Shown here in pieces: positions 51,831-61,380 of a stretch of 64,000 nt of DNA. Each line of letters starts with the position of its first letter. The first letter of the stretch is position 1. The position numbers and the translations under genes were made by a program. Source of the DNA: Chitinophaga rhizophila (GTDB lineage: Bacteria; Bacteroidota; Bacteroidia; Chitinophagales; Chitinophagaceae). Where the stretch lies: NCBI RefSeq assembly GCF_019492185.1, contig NZ_JAICCF010000003.1, positions 372,001 to 436,000 on the forward strand, written 5' to 3'. The notes beneath the pieces were generated by a model. It was not told where the DNA came from and ran no database searches. It saw only the letters and a list, made by a program, of their open reading frames with translations.

Positions 51831-52274
51831 TTTACTAAAATAAGAAATTCTGCGCCACCGACCTTCATCGTACACCTGTTCCGATCTGATAGTTTTTGCC
51901 TTCATATGTACAGGTTCATGGTTAATATTTTGTTGGTCAGACGCCGTTTGATGTTTCATATTATAATGCTACCATAAGGTCATCAAAAGGGCACTTCAAT
52001 ATCCCCCGATATTGAAGTGCCCTTTTGATGACGTAAATAGGACTGGTTGGTATGAAGATTAAAGCGGAAACCGGCCATATTTTAAAGGAGTGCCGTGGAA
52101 AGGCTGAAATAAATGAGATAGCTGGCGGCGGACAAGGGGAGGCGGCCACCAAAGGCGGTGTTCTTTTTTATCGATATCTTCTCAGAGGGGGGGTATAATG
52201 TCAGAAACAGTAAGGCGTCAGGCTATGCGATCGGGGAGTACCAGGAGAGGTAATGAGGGGTAAATACATAAAAA
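51831..52274. other. Gene-free region with large inverted repeat
   Basis: About 440 bases between the M3 peptidase start and the DUF5606 terminator. It carries the 25-bp inverted repeat, then G-rich, purine-rich plus-strand sequence up to 52260, similar in texture to 21900-22140. No gene was recognised. Confidence 0.5.
51979..52032. repeat. 25-bp perfect inverted repeat
   Basis: Left arm 51979-52003 and right arm 52008-52032 are perfect complements with a CCCC loop. Positions 51984-52006 are identical to 21759-21781, showing it belongs to a dispersed repeat rather than being a simple terminator. Confidence 0.85.
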
Positions 52275-52311
52275 GCCAGACGCTGCGTGTTACGCACACA
52301 CAGCGTCTGGC
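52275..52311 (-). terminator. Terminator after the DUF5606 gene
   Basis: GCCAGACGCTG pairs with CAGCGTCTGGC, with a further GTGT/ACAC pairing inside, followed on the minus strand by TTTTATGTATTTA. Confidence 0.8.
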
Positions 52312-52336
52312 ATTAGAATTAATCAGTTATCTGAGA

Positions 52337-52987
52337 CTACTCTTCAGCTTTCTTTTTCTTTGGAGCAGCTTTCTTTTTAGGTGCTTCTTCACCTTCAGCA
52401 GCAGGAGCATCTTCTTTCTTAGCTCTTGCTTTTTTAGGTTTTTCAGCCGGTGCTTCTTCACCTGCTACCTCTTCAGCGCCGTCTTTAGCAGCAGCTTTTT
52501 TAGGTTTAGCAGCTTTTTTAGCTGGCTTTTCAGCGGCTTCTGTTTCACCAGCAGCAGCTTCTACAGCGGCAGTTTCATCGGCAGCTTCTTCAGCAACTTC
52601 CTCGAATCTCAGCAGGTCGTTGCTCTTGAGGATGGCATACCATTTAACCATCTTCTTCATATCGCTAACGTACACCCTTTCTTCATCGAAAGTAGGAAAC
52701 ACGCTTTTGAAATAAGACTTGATAGCATTGTTGTCAGCTTTAGCACCAACTGGCGCTGTTTTAGCTTCCTGATCAAGCATTGCTTTGAATACTTCAGCCA
52801 GGTTCACATTTTCTCCTGTTGTAAACACCTCGATGCTTTCCAGTGGAGTAAAATTGTGGATGCGGGAGCTCACAAATTTTGTGCTCTTGTCTTCCAGAGA
52901 TCTTACGATAGCGCCATCCTGTTTGCTGGCAATTAATTGAAACAGACCACTCAAACCGGTTACTGCAACTATTTCTCTATACTGCAT
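52337..52987 (-). CDS. DUF5606 protein with Lys/Ala/Pro-rich tail
   Basis: The 216-residue protein has an N-terminal folded domain of about 125 residues: IVAVTGLSGLFQLIASKQDGAIVRSLED, FVSSRIHNFTPLESIEVFT and VYVSDMKKMVKWYAIL, matching DUF5606. The C-terminal 85 residues consist of Ala, Lys, Glu and Pro, with KKAAAPKKKK-type runs like histone H1 tails. The tail suggests nucleic-acid binding, which is inference. The ATG at 52987 is preferred; a TTG two codons upstream is open. A perfect promoter precedes it. Confidence 0.85.
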   Translation of the reverse strand: MQYREIVAVTGLSGLFQLIASKQDGAIVRSLEDKSTKFVSSRIHNFTPLESIEVFTTGENVNLAEVFKAMLDQEAKTAPVGAKADNNAIKSYFKSVFPTFDEERVYVSDMKKMVKWYAILKSNDLLRFEEVAEEAADETAAVEAAAGETEAAEKPAKKAAKPKKAAAKDGAEEVAGEEAPAEKPKKARAKKEDAPAAEGEEAPKKKAAPKKKKAEE

Positions 52988-53007
52988 GTTCAAATTTTTA
53001 AGAAGCG

Positions 53008-53038
53008 CAAATATAAAAAATCGTTTCTATCCGACAAA
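53008..53038 (-). promoter_or_regulatory. Bacteroidota promoter for the DUF5606 gene
   Basis: On the minus strand TTTG (53038-53035), 19 bases, TATATTTG (53015-53008): an exact TTTG-N19-TAnnTTTG, 20 bases before the start codon. Confidence 0.68.
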
Positions 53039-53103
53039 TTGGAGAGGCTGTTCATTTAATTATTCTCTATAATTGACCGAATCAACCTTTCTTATTGACG
53101 ACA

Positions 53104-55701
53104 TCAACCATTTAACTTTTTTCCTAATACTACAGGCAATTTCCACTGCCGGACATCCCCTGTAGGGCTCACCGCCTCGGCAAAGATGATATAAATACCT
53201 GTAGTCAGTTCGCGTTGCTGATCTCCCCGGCCGTCCCAGATCAGATGTCCGGACTGGGGAAGGGCTATATTTTTCTCCAACGTCCTGATTAGCCGCCCTT
53301 CAGCATCAAAAACCATGACATTCATGACACAACCTGGTAGCGGAAATCGGTAGGAGAGTACTGCTACGTCAGACTGCCCGTCATTATCAGGAGAAAAAAT
53401 GCCTGGATGTACGGTAAGCGCTCCGTCGAGCCGGGAAACAGGTAGTTGCTGGGAATTGGTCCTTCCAGGGGTACCATATTTCACTGTAACGGCAGCAGAA
53501 TGCCAGTTGTGCCGGTCACGGGTAGGACTATCAGGGTGCAGCCGCTCCAGCGATACTCCCCGGGTATTGCCGGCAAGTGCCTGATGCATCTTATCTGAGT
53601 AATACAACTCATCAACAATATTCCCGGAAGCATTAAGTAACACCACACCACCTTCTGCATTGATCAGTGCAGGAAGGTTAAACTGCTGGACGGTGGATGA
53701 GGTGGGGCAATCATATTGCCGGCATAATGCTTCAGGCGCTGTTGTGAAGGCCATGTATGCCCCGGGAGCAAGTAACCTGGGTGTTGATGTCAATGGTACA
53801 GCATCTTCTGGTTCGCCGCCGGCCTTTATCCTGGCAAAGAACAGGCGCGAAAGGTCTATTGCCCTGGTACCGCGGTTATATAGTTCTATAAACTCAGGCG
53901 TACCTGGCGCAGGATCATACAATATTTCATTAAAGATCACCTCTGCACTATCTGCGCCGGTCATGCGGGCAATGGTAAGTCCTTCAGCAACAGTTACAGG
54001 CTGCCCGGAACAGTCATTTACGCCAGCTATACGGATACTATGCAACTGATCAGGAGCAAGCGGCGTAGTAAGTTGTACCGAAACCTGATGATAGAGGGGA
54101 GGTTTTGCAGTTATGCTGGATATAGGGATGGCAGGGTCGAATATATAGTGAGTGGCAGTACTCACCGCCAGACTATCCATCATAGCTGAAAAGAAAAGAT
54201 GTATAGTCATACTGTCCTGTACATATGCATGCACAAGCGTTGCCGATGGAGGTGGTTGTCCGGGGCCGGCAGCAGTATTAGGCATACCGGGTGTACCGCC
54301 GGCTGTGGCATTGGAAGGCCGCCAGTTTGAGCTACCTGCGCAGGGCCATTGAGGGGAAATCATTTCAAGACTCCAGCCACCTTTGGCTTTTACCGGATTA
54401 TTGTACCATTGACGATCATAGGCAATAGCATGTACAAGCAGGCCGCTATCATTTCGAAGCGTGATGTAGTCGCTATCACCAGGTGCGGGAAAACTGCTTA
54501 GACCCAATAGGGGCAAACCGGCAGGGAATGATTCTACTGCCTGTTTATCGCAAAGCACGACATAATCTCCTGGTAGCAGCAGCCAGGAAGGCAGCGTTAT
54601 TTCCCTGCTGCTGTTTCCTATACGCCAGCCTTTCAGCTGAAGGGCGAACGGGCTGTTGTTAAGTAACTCTATGAACCGGGCGGGTAACAGGCCGGCGGAC
54701 GGGAGTGCTTTGGGAAGAAATTCATGGATCAGTACATCATAACCGCTACTTAGATAATACAGGAAAGTGGCCGTCAGCACCGGGGCAGCATTACCATTCG
54801 TGTCATTTACACCTTTAATATATATACTGCAGCTATCGCCATTGGGAAAGGGATTTCTGAATACAATGTTGATACAGGCCGGTGTATGGCTATCCTGCCA
54901 GATACGCACCGGGGCGTTTGCAGTATCAGACAGGGAGATATGGTGAAAGTTACTGATAATAGCGCTGTCGGGTATTTCGCTGAAGCAACAGCTGAGCGTA
55001 CGGTCGTTCATCAGTTGTACCCCTAGCAGAGAGGGCGGCGTAGTATCTGCAGTAAAGGGATGGACGGAGATATTGTCAAAGTAGTGCTTACGGAAGAAAG
55101 AAGCAGTGGACTGGCGAATAGTTATACCCATGAACTTTGACGTGTTATACCGGTTGTCTCTGGCTATGCCTTCCCTGGTATAGGCAGTACCATTGGCCTT
55201 TTCATCGGTCCATAGTTCCCAGCTATCTTCTTTTCTGATCACTTTTATTTTCAGCGTGGAGGAAGTGTGATCGGTAATACCATCCCGGCCGTCGATAAGC
55301 AGAACCGGCGTGCTTGCGCCATCTTTGCGGTACAGGCAGATATCATCTTTTGTATTACCGATACGTACAAAATATCCTTTAAGAGCGGGAGCTAACAGGT
55401 TAGCGCTATCAGCAGTGAGAAAGACGTCGGTATAATTGAGAGACGAGGTATTGAAGTCCAGCTGCAGCCACCATTCCCATATTACATCTTGAGCGAGCAG
55501 TGATGGCGTTGAGATATAGAAAGCGGTGCTGGCTTGTTGCAGATGGCTTTTCAGGCGTCCCTGCTGGATGGACCATGCCGTATCAGAGCCTTTCCAGGCG
55601 ACAAGGTCTCTAATAGACTGATAATCAAAAGACTCATTGACCTGAGCAAATGAGAAGGATACCTGCAGGAGCAGGTATGCACAAACAATGGACATACGCA
55701 T
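53104..55701 (-). CDS. Large secreted protein with two lamin-tail domains and a C-terminal Ig-like domain
   Basis: The 865-residue protein has a signal peptide (ending SFAQ). A beta-rich N-terminal region follows, then two lamin-tail (LTD) domains with the typical ARFIELLNNSPFALQLKGWRIGN and EFIELYNRGTRAIDLSRLFFA. Between them is an Ig-like domain. At the C-terminus is a FlgD-type Ig fold (HPGIFSPDNDGQSD, LIWDGRGDQQRELTTGIYIIF), usual in secreted Bacteroidota proteins. It is likely a cell-surface protein; its ligand is unknown. It diverges from asd. Confidence 0.85.
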   Translation of the reverse strand: MRMSIVCAYLLLQVSFSFAQVNESFDYQSIRDLVAWKGSDTAWSIQQGRLKSHLQQASTAFYISTPSLLAQDVIWEWWLQLDFNTSSLNYTDVFLTADSANLLAPALKGYFVRIGNTKDDICLYRKDGASTPVLLIDGRDGITDHTSSTLKIKVIRKEDSWELWTDEKANGTAYTREGIARDNRYNTSKFMGITIRQSTASFFRKHYFDNISVHPFTADTTPPSLLGVQLMNDRTLSCCFSEIPDSAIISNFHHISLSDTANAPVRIWQDSHTPACINIVFRNPFPNGDSCSIYIKGVNDTNGNAAPVLTATFLYYLSSGYDVLIHEFLPKALPSAGLLPARFIELLNNSPFALQLKGWRIGNSSREITLPSWLLLPGDYVVLCDKQAVESFPAGLPLLGLSSFPAPGDSDYITLRNDSGLLVHAIAYDRQWYNNPVKAKGGWSLEMISPQWPCAGSSNWRPSNATAGGTPGMPNTAAGPGQPPPSATLVHAYVQDSMTIHLFFSAMMDSLAVSTATHYIFDPAIPISSITAKPPLYHQVSVQLTTPLAPDQLHSIRIAGVNDCSGQPVTVAEGLTIARMTGADSAEVIFNEILYDPAPGTPEFIELYNRGTRAIDLSRLFFARIKAGGEPEDAVPLTSTPRLLAPGAYMAFTTAPEALCRQYDCPTSSTVQQFNLPALINAEGGVVLLNASGNIVDELYYSDKMHQALAGNTRGVSLERLHPDSPTRDRHNWHSAAVTVKYGTPGRTNSQQLPVSRLDGALTVHPGIFSPDNDGQSDVAVLSYRFPLPGCVMNVMVFDAEGRLIRTLEKNIALPQSGHLIWDGRGDQQRELTTGIYIIFAEAVSPTGDVRQWKLPVVLGKKLNG

Positions 55702-55765
55702 ATTTAAATAAATTGGGTTGGTTTGGGCAGAAAATTAGTGAATTTCAATGATTCCGGATCCGACA

Positions 55766-55795
55766 TTGAAAACCGCAATGCTTGTGTTAAATTTG
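55766..55795 (+). promoter_or_regulatory. Bacteroidota promoter for asd
   Basis: ATTG (TTG at 55766-55768), 19 bases, TAAATTTG (55788-55795): a near-perfect pair, with the start codon 30 bases further on. Confidence 0.6.
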
Positions 55796-55824
55796 CATTT
55801 CCAAAAATTTAAAATGTAAAAACA

Positions 55825-56814
55825 ATGAAAGTTGCCGTAGTAGGAGCTACCGGACTGGTAGGCTCAAAAATGTTACAAGTATTGACCGAGAGAAATTTTC
55901 CGGTTACAGAACTGATTCCCGTGGCTTCAGAGAAGTCAGTTGGTAAGGAAGTAACATTTAAGGGCAAGCCTTATAAGGTGGTCAATGCGGATACGGCAAT
56001 TTCCATGAAGCCGGATGTGGCATTGTTTTCAGCGGGTGGCAGTACCTCTCTGGAATGGGCACCTAAGTTTGCAGCAGCAGGTATTACTGTGATTGACAAC
56101 TCTTCTGCATGGAGAATGGATCCTACCAAAAAGCTGGTAGTACCGGAGATCAATGGTAAGACCTTAACACCTGAAGATAAGATCATTGCTAATCCGAATT
56201 GTTCTACTATTCAGATGGTATTGGTGTTAAACCCATTACATGAGAAGTACAAAATTAACCGTGTGGTAGTATCGACTTATCAGTCAGTGACTGGTACGGG
56301 GGTAAAAGCGGTTGATCAGCTGATGAACGAGCGTAATGGCGTTGAAGGTGAGAAGGCTTATGCGCATCGTATTGACCTGAATGTGATTCCACAGATCGAT
56401 GTATTCCTGGATAATGGTTACACGAAGGAGGAGATGAAGATGGTGAAAGAAACGGTGAAGATCATGGGAGATGATAACATTCGTGTAACGGCTACTACGG
56501 TACGTATACCGGTAATAGGCGGTCATAGTGAGTCTGTGAATATTGCTTTTGACAACGAATATGAGCTGGCAGAGGTACGCAGTATACTGGAGAATACACC
56601 GGGCGTTATAGTGGTAGATGAGCCTACAAAGGGCCTTTATCCGATGCCGAAGGATGCACATGAGAAAGATGAGGTGTTTGTAGGTCGTATTCGTCGTGAT
56701 GAGACGCAGGAAAAAACATTGAATATGTGGATTGTGGCAGACAACCTGCGTAAAGGAGCAGCGACAAATGCTGTTCAGATAGCAGAATATTTACATGCAC
56801 AGAAATGGATTTAG
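55825..56814 (+). CDS. asd: Aspartate-semialdehyde dehydrogenase
   Basis: The 329-residue enzyme has the N-terminal NADP-binding loop GATGLVGSKML, the catalytic cysteine Cys126 in NPNCSTIQ, and the substrate-binding GGHSESVNIAF. It reduces aspartyl phosphate to the semialdehyde in the Lys/Thr/Met branch. It is a single-gene unit with its own promoter and terminator. Confidence 0.97.
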   Translation: MKVAVVGATGLVGSKMLQVLTERNFPVTELIPVASEKSVGKEVTFKGKPYKVVNADTAISMKPDVALFSAGGSTSLEWAPKFAAAGITVIDNSSAWRMDPTKKLVVPEINGKTLTPEDKIIANPNCSTIQMVLVLNPLHEKYKINRVVVSTYQSVTGTGVKAVDQLMNERNGVEGEKAYAHRIDLNVIPQIDVFLDNGYTKEEMKMVKETVKIMGDDNIRVTATTVRIPVIGGHSESVNIAFDNEYELAEVRSILENTPGVIVVDEPTKGLYPMPKDAHEKDEVFVGRIRRDETQEKTLNMWIVADNLRKGAATNAVQIAEYLHAQKWI

Positions 56815-56889
56815 TCGATTTCGGGAAGCGGAATTTATACTTAACCGTGAGAATTTCGCCAACGTATAAACGTTTTATTTAAAGTGATG

Positions 56890-56918
56890 AGGGCAAGTGT
56901 GTTAGCACTTGCCCTTTT
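56890..56918 (+). terminator. Terminator after asd
   Basis: AGGGCAAGTG pairs with CACTTGCCCT around a six-base loop, followed by TTTT. Confidence 0.88.
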
Positions 56919-57044
56919 AGTATCGATTTGATGTGAATTAACTATCAGTTTAACAAAAATTACACAGAAGTAGTATTGCTTTGTGGAAGATAAAATCCAA
57001 TTTTGGTATCATAATCCTATGCCGACTGAGTTATTTCAAAAAAG

Positions 57045-57052
57045 TAACTTTG
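57045..57052 (+). promoter_or_regulatory. Candidate -7 box for the 83-residue gene
   Basis: TAACTTTG matches TAnnTTTG 60 bases before the start. Confidence 0.42.
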
Positions 57053-57112
57053 TAAAAAAGTAAGGAGTCGAAGAACTAAACATTCTCAAATCCGTAAATA
57101 CCCTTAAGTCCT

Positions 57113-57364
57113 ATGAAAACCAACGCCAATCGTGAGCTTTTACTGATGCACAAATTTACTGAAGAGTGGAGTACTAATTTTTCTTCACAGGTTTCCCGCA
57201 TCATGAACATTGTGGATCAACATGATACACTGGACGGCATTATCCCGATTATTGAGGTTGCCAACGTGTATAATCAACGTTTTGCGCATACGAAGACTGA
57301 CAAGGAGAACCTGTTAAAAAATCGTAAGGCAAGACCTTTTGAATTTTTGATCCACAAGAACTAA
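57113..57364 (+). CDS. Small soluble protein of unknown function
   Basis: The 83-residue product has no signal or membrane segment. It has a polar, mostly helical sequence: KFTEEWSTNFSSQVSRIMNIVDQHDTLDGIIPIIEVANVYNQRF and a basic C-terminus (KENLLKNRKARPFEFLIHKN). It has its own promoter box, a typical start and codon use like its neighbours, so it is probably real. No family was recognised. Confidence 0.65.
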   Translation: MKTNANRELLLMHKFTEEWSTNFSSQVSRIMNIVDQHDTLDGIIPIIEVANVYNQRFAHTKTDKENLLKNRKARPFEFLIHKN

Positions 57365-57568
57365 CCCGTTGAAAATTATTGTGCTGTAGTCATCTGCCGG
57401 CCGGTATATGTGCATACGGTCGAATATTATATCCGGCAGATGGACATGCGGCTTCACGTTAGAAACGGAGTTGTTCCCTAAGAAAAATCATGGTGCATTG
57501 TGGCCTACCCATCTGTGGCAACAGACAGTGACCAATGATATTATTTTCACCCCGGGATCCTAACTGAA

Positions 57569-58252
57569 TTATTCCTGATCGAGAGCCCTGTCCATAAATT
57601 TGACGAAGGGTTGCATAACGGAAAATATTTTAAGAATTTCCCTCACCAATGCAGGCTGCAATGCGGCTTCGTCGGATATGTGGTGCCATACAGTAAAACT
57701 TTTCAGTTTGAGATATGCGATGGCAGGATTATCCGGGAAGTAGCCCTGTGGAGCTGTTTTGAGTGATTCGCCTTCAATTTTACCGAAGTAGCGGATAAAT
57801 TCTTTATTGGATATGATCTGTTGGAACTCTTCAAAGTTGTAGTCTATTTCCTGTCTTACTTTTTTAAGTACAGCAGCTTCCGGCATCCATAATCCGCCGC
57901 CGGCAAAGCTGTTACCGCCGGGTTCCAGATGGAAGTAATAGCCAGGACGGGGCGTTTTGCGGCCACCCGGAGCAAACGAAGCGCCCATATTGGTTTTATA
58001 GGGCGTTTTATCTTTGGAGAAACGCACATCTTTGTAAATACGGAAGGTACAATCCTTTACCTGGAGACCGACGAGTGCCGGTTCCAGTTTATACAGCCCA
58101 TCGAGGATCTGCTGCACTACACTTTCGTAATCTGCCTTTGCATGCTGATAATCTGATTTATGTTCATCAAACCAGACCTTGTTATTATTTTTATTTAATG
58201 ACTTGAGAAATTTCAACGTGGGGGGCTGTAACATGTAATCAGTTTTGTACAC
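57569..58252 (-). CDS. DUF2461 / TIGR02453 family protein
   Basis: The 227-residue protein matches DUF2461: LKFLKSLNKNNNKVWFDEHKSDY, FRIYKDVRFSKDKTPYKTNMGASFAPGG, GYYFHLEPGGNSFAGGGLWMP and FPDNPAIAYLKLKSFTVWHH. The domain is widespread in bacteria and fungi and has no established function. A 58-bp spacer with a weak hairpin lies between it and the porin gene. Confidence 0.9.
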   Translation of the reverse strand: MYKTDYMLQPPTLKFLKSLNKNNNKVWFDEHKSDYQHAKADYESVVQQILDGLYKLEPALVGLQVKDCTFRIYKDVRFSKDKTPYKTNMGASFAPGGRKTPRPGYYFHLEPGGNSFAGGGLWMPEAAVLKKVRQEIDYNFEEFQQIISNKEFIRYFGKIEGESLKTAPQGYFPDNPAIAYLKLKSFTVWHHISDEAALQPALVREILKIFSVMQPFVKFMDRALDQE

Positions 58253-58360
58253 AAAATATAAAATTTATTTTCCTCTATATAGTAATCTGCATATGCACTA
58301 AGCCCTTCATCCCTGGCCGGAAAGCCAGAGACGAAGAGCGCAGGCAAAAGACTTTATATA

Positions 58361-59443
58361 CTAGAAGTGGTATGTAGCTGCCAGGAGGGCACTGGGAGAG
58401 GTGCCTATAGGAGCACCTGACTTCTTATTAAAGATATCAACGGAAGATTTGTCCAGTCTAAATTCCGGAACAATGGTAAGATTACCTACCTTGTAAATGA
58501 CAGACAGCGTACCAGCAAGGATGTTGCCGCCATTTGTACCAGCAAGGGTTTTCAGACCATCCTGGTCATCAAAGTATTCACCACGTAAGGTCAGACCCAG
58601 CTTGTCAGAGAAATCAACATTGATATACACAGCCGATCCCCACCACTGTCTGGCAGTTTCGCCGGGTTCCTTTTTACGGGTATTGTTATAGGTGCTGACA
58701 GTACCATTATATCCCAATCCGAATACAGTATTTATCTGATAGGTAGCGACGAAATCGATCTGATGATTTTGTACACCCAGCGTATCTTTTCCTTCCAGGT
58801 AGTTAAGATAGAGTTTGAGTGGCACAGCGGTAGAGGAATAGCCTAATTGCGCGCCTACATACTTGTTGTTGGTCCAGGAGGCAGATTTAAAGTCGGTAGG
58901 ATTGAAGATACCGATCATGGCTGTCCAGGCGCGGCTGATAGTAATGTCAGCCTTTACACCGGTACTGAAAAACGGTCCGTTACTGAACATGTAGCTCATA
59001 CTGTAGTTCCTGTTCAGATAAGCATCGAGCAACTCGTAACCTACGTGCGTACCGAAGCTACCCATGCTGACTTTTAATCTGTCCATCACCTGGTATCCTA
59101 CATATAACTGTTTGATAACCACTTCAGCATTTCTGGTCTTATCAGTCGTTTCGTTATAGGAAAATTCAGCTGCTCTTTTACCAAAGCCGACATCTGCCAC
59201 AATACTGCCTTTCTTAAATTCATGTTCGGCTTTCAGAGAGATCATACCAAGTTCAAAACTGTTGTGGGAGTTAGTGAAACTGGTTTTGTTGTCAGTGTTA
59301 TTGCCATTGAAATCATACCGATAGTATACATCCGCAGAACCGGAGATCTTCACGAGTGGAGATTGAGTAGTATCAGCAGCAGTCTGGGAATGGGCAATAA
59401 ATCCCTGGCAGGCAGCATATGCTACCAATAGAACTTTTTTCAT
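58361..59443 (-). CDS. Predicted outer-membrane porin
   Basis: The 360-residue protein has a signal peptide (ending AHSQ) and about 16 amphipathic strands, beginning KISGSADVYYRYDF and ending SALLAATYHF with the C-terminal aromatic residue of outer-membrane porins. It resembles the OmpL/beta-barrel porin 2 group of Bacteroidota. The gene follows amt on the same strand with a 267-bp gap, so the two may form a nitrogen-uptake pair. The substrate is inferred from context only. Confidence 0.8.
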   Translation of the reverse strand: MKKVLLVAYAACQGFIAHSQTAADTTQSPLVKISGSADVYYRYDFNGNNTDNKTSFTNSHNSFELGMISLKAEHEFKKGSIVADVGFGKRAAEFSYNETTDKTRNAEVVIKQLYVGYQVMDRLKVSMGSFGTHVGYELLDAYLNRNYSMSYMFSNGPFFSTGVKADITISRAWTAMIGIFNPTDFKSASWTNNKYVGAQLGYSSTAVPLKLYLNYLEGKDTLGVQNHQIDFVATYQINTVFGLGYNGTVSTYNNTRKKEPGETARQWWGSAVYINVDFSDKLGLTLRGEYFDDQDGLKTLAGTNGGNILAGTLSVIYKVGNLTIVPEFRLDKSSVDIFNKKSGAPIGTSPSALLAATYHF

Positions 59444-59710
59444 GCAATGAAATTTGGTTGATAAATGGAGTGCGTGTGTTGTTTAGTCGTAGTTTCTTTG
59501 CTCGCTCTGTCCTATAGCCGGAAATGAAGGGAAAAGAATAGCTAATAATTATCCTGGAGGAAAATTTTTACAGGGAATATTAGAAATTGGTTGATAAAAA
59601 ATACTGGTTGATAAAATGCTATACAGTCTACGATATCAAATCCAGGTATAATTATTAGCTATTCGATCTTTGGGGTATCAAACTATGTAAATCTCTTTTA
59701 GTGTGGCTTA

Positions 59711-61099
59711 TTAGTGTATCATCTGTTCTTCTTTCAGTGTACCATTAGTATGTACACTTAGCATAGCAGGGTGATACTGTTCGTTATGCTGAGTAGCATC
59801 CAGCCCCAGTTCTTCTTCTACATCGCTTACACGCAACGGATGGATCAGATCAATCAGTTTGAAGATACCGTATGATACGGAGAAGCTATATACTACAACG
59901 ATCACCAGACCAATTACCTGATTTTTGAACAGTTCAAAACCACCGTAGAACAGACCATCGCTGATTGCGCCATTTACATTTTTGCTGGCAAATACACCGG
60001 TCAGCAACATACCTACCATACCACCTATACCATGGCAAGGGAATACATCCAGGGTATCGTCAATAGCGGTTTTGGATTTATAATGTGCTACAAGGTTAGA
60101 TACGATTGCAGACAGGAAGCCGATCATAATACTCTGCGGAATACCTACGAAACCTGCGGCCGGAGTGATAGCAACGAGGCCAACCACAGCACCGATACAG
60201 AAACCGAGAGCAGAAGGTTTACGTCCGCGGATTACATCAAAGAAGATCCAGGACAAACCAGCGGCAGCAGCGGCGGTATTAGTAGTAGCGAAAGCAGAAG
60301 CAGCAAGGCCATTCGCGCCCAGGGCAGAACCAGCATTAAAGCCGAACCAGCCGAACCATAAGAGGCCTGTACCTAATAATACGAAAGGAATATTTGCAGG
60401 CTGCAGTTCTTTCTTATCTATATGATCTTTACGGCGTTTCAGTACCAGTACACCAGCAAGCGCAGCGCAACCGGCAGAGATGTGTACAACAGTACCACCT
60501 GCAAAGTCGAGTACACCAAGTTTGAACAGGATACCTTCAGGATGCCAGGTCCAGTGTGCAATTGGCGCATACACCAGCAGACTGAATAACACCATGAATA
60601 ATACGTAGGAAGTAAAACGGATTCTTTCTGCTACAGCACCTACTACCAGTGCCGGAGTAATTACAGCAAACTTCATTTGGAAGAGTGCGAATAACAGGAT
60701 AGGAATTGAACCTGCAAGAGACCATGGTTCACCGGAAGGCACACCTTTAAAAAACAGGAAAGTTGAAGGATCACCGATCAGACCATTTATTGATTTGCCG
60801 AAGGATAAGCTAAATCCGACAGCAACCCACATGATGCTTACTACACCGGTAGCAATGAAGCTCTGTACCAGTGTTGAAATCACATTTTTACGATTCACCA
60901 TACCACCGTAAAAGAATGACAAACCAGGAGTCATTAGAAATACGAGGCATGATGCCACCAGAATCCAGGCAATGTCGCCGTAATTATACTTACCCTCAGG
61001 ATCAGCAAAAGGTAGCTCCCCTGGAATAAAAAGTGCAATTACCGCGACTACAGCCAGCACAATGAAGGGCAAATAGTCTTGAAATGATGTTTTCTTCAT
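59711..61099 (-). CDS. amt: Ammonium transporter
   Basis: The 462-residue Amt protein has eleven helices plus an N-terminal helix that may be a signal. It has the ammonium-gate and twin-His positions in VVHISAGCAAL and HGIGGMVGMLLTGVFA, and the selectivity Asp in the AHWTWHPEGILFKLGVLDFAGG segment. It conducts ammonia after deprotonating ammonium. No glnK/glnB-type gene lies next to it, so regulation by PII cannot be judged here. Confidence 0.96.
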   Translation of the reverse strand: MKKTSFQDYLPFIVLAVVAVIALFIPGELPFADPEGKYNYGDIAWILVASCLVFLMTPGLSFFYGGMVNRKNVISTLVQSFIATGVVSIMWVAVGFSLSFGKSINGLIGDPSTFLFFKGVPSGEPWSLAGSIPILLFALFQMKFAVITPALVVGAVAERIRFTSYVLFMVLFSLLVYAPIAHWTWHPEGILFKLGVLDFAGGTVVHISAGCAALAGVLVLKRRKDHIDKKELQPANIPFVLLGTGLLWFGWFGFNAGSALGANGLAASAFATTNTAAAAAGLSWIFFDVIRGRKPSALGFCIGAVVGLVAITPAAGFVGIPQSIMIGFLSAIVSNLVAHYKSKTAIDDTLDVFPCHGIGGMVGMLLTGVFASKNVNGAISDGLFYGGFELFKNQVIGLVIVVVYSFSVSYGIFKLIDLIHPLRVSDVEEELGLDATQHNEQYHPAMLSVHTNGTLKEEQMIH

Positions 61100-61380
61100 A
61101 GCAATTGATTTTTAAATTTCTTTAATAAATGTATAAAGGATATTCAATTCATCAAATAGAAAAGGCAAAAAATAGAAATGATTGAAGAAAAATATGGTAT
61201 AGAGGGGTAAATATTAACTATATTACATTTAAATATAATATAAATATTAGTTTTTGTAATTTGAAGGCATAAAAACAGAGGCTATTAATGCTCTTATATC
61301 ATTTATAATCAGCACTTTATTAGGAACAAACTGAGGCGTTTAACAATTTTCTAACATGGAGAAGTCAGTTGCTACTGCAA

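Noticed and set aside
51831..51959. 43-codon N-terminal extension of the M3 peptidase
   Set aside because: It lacks family similarity, and the internal ATG gives the usual N-terminus.
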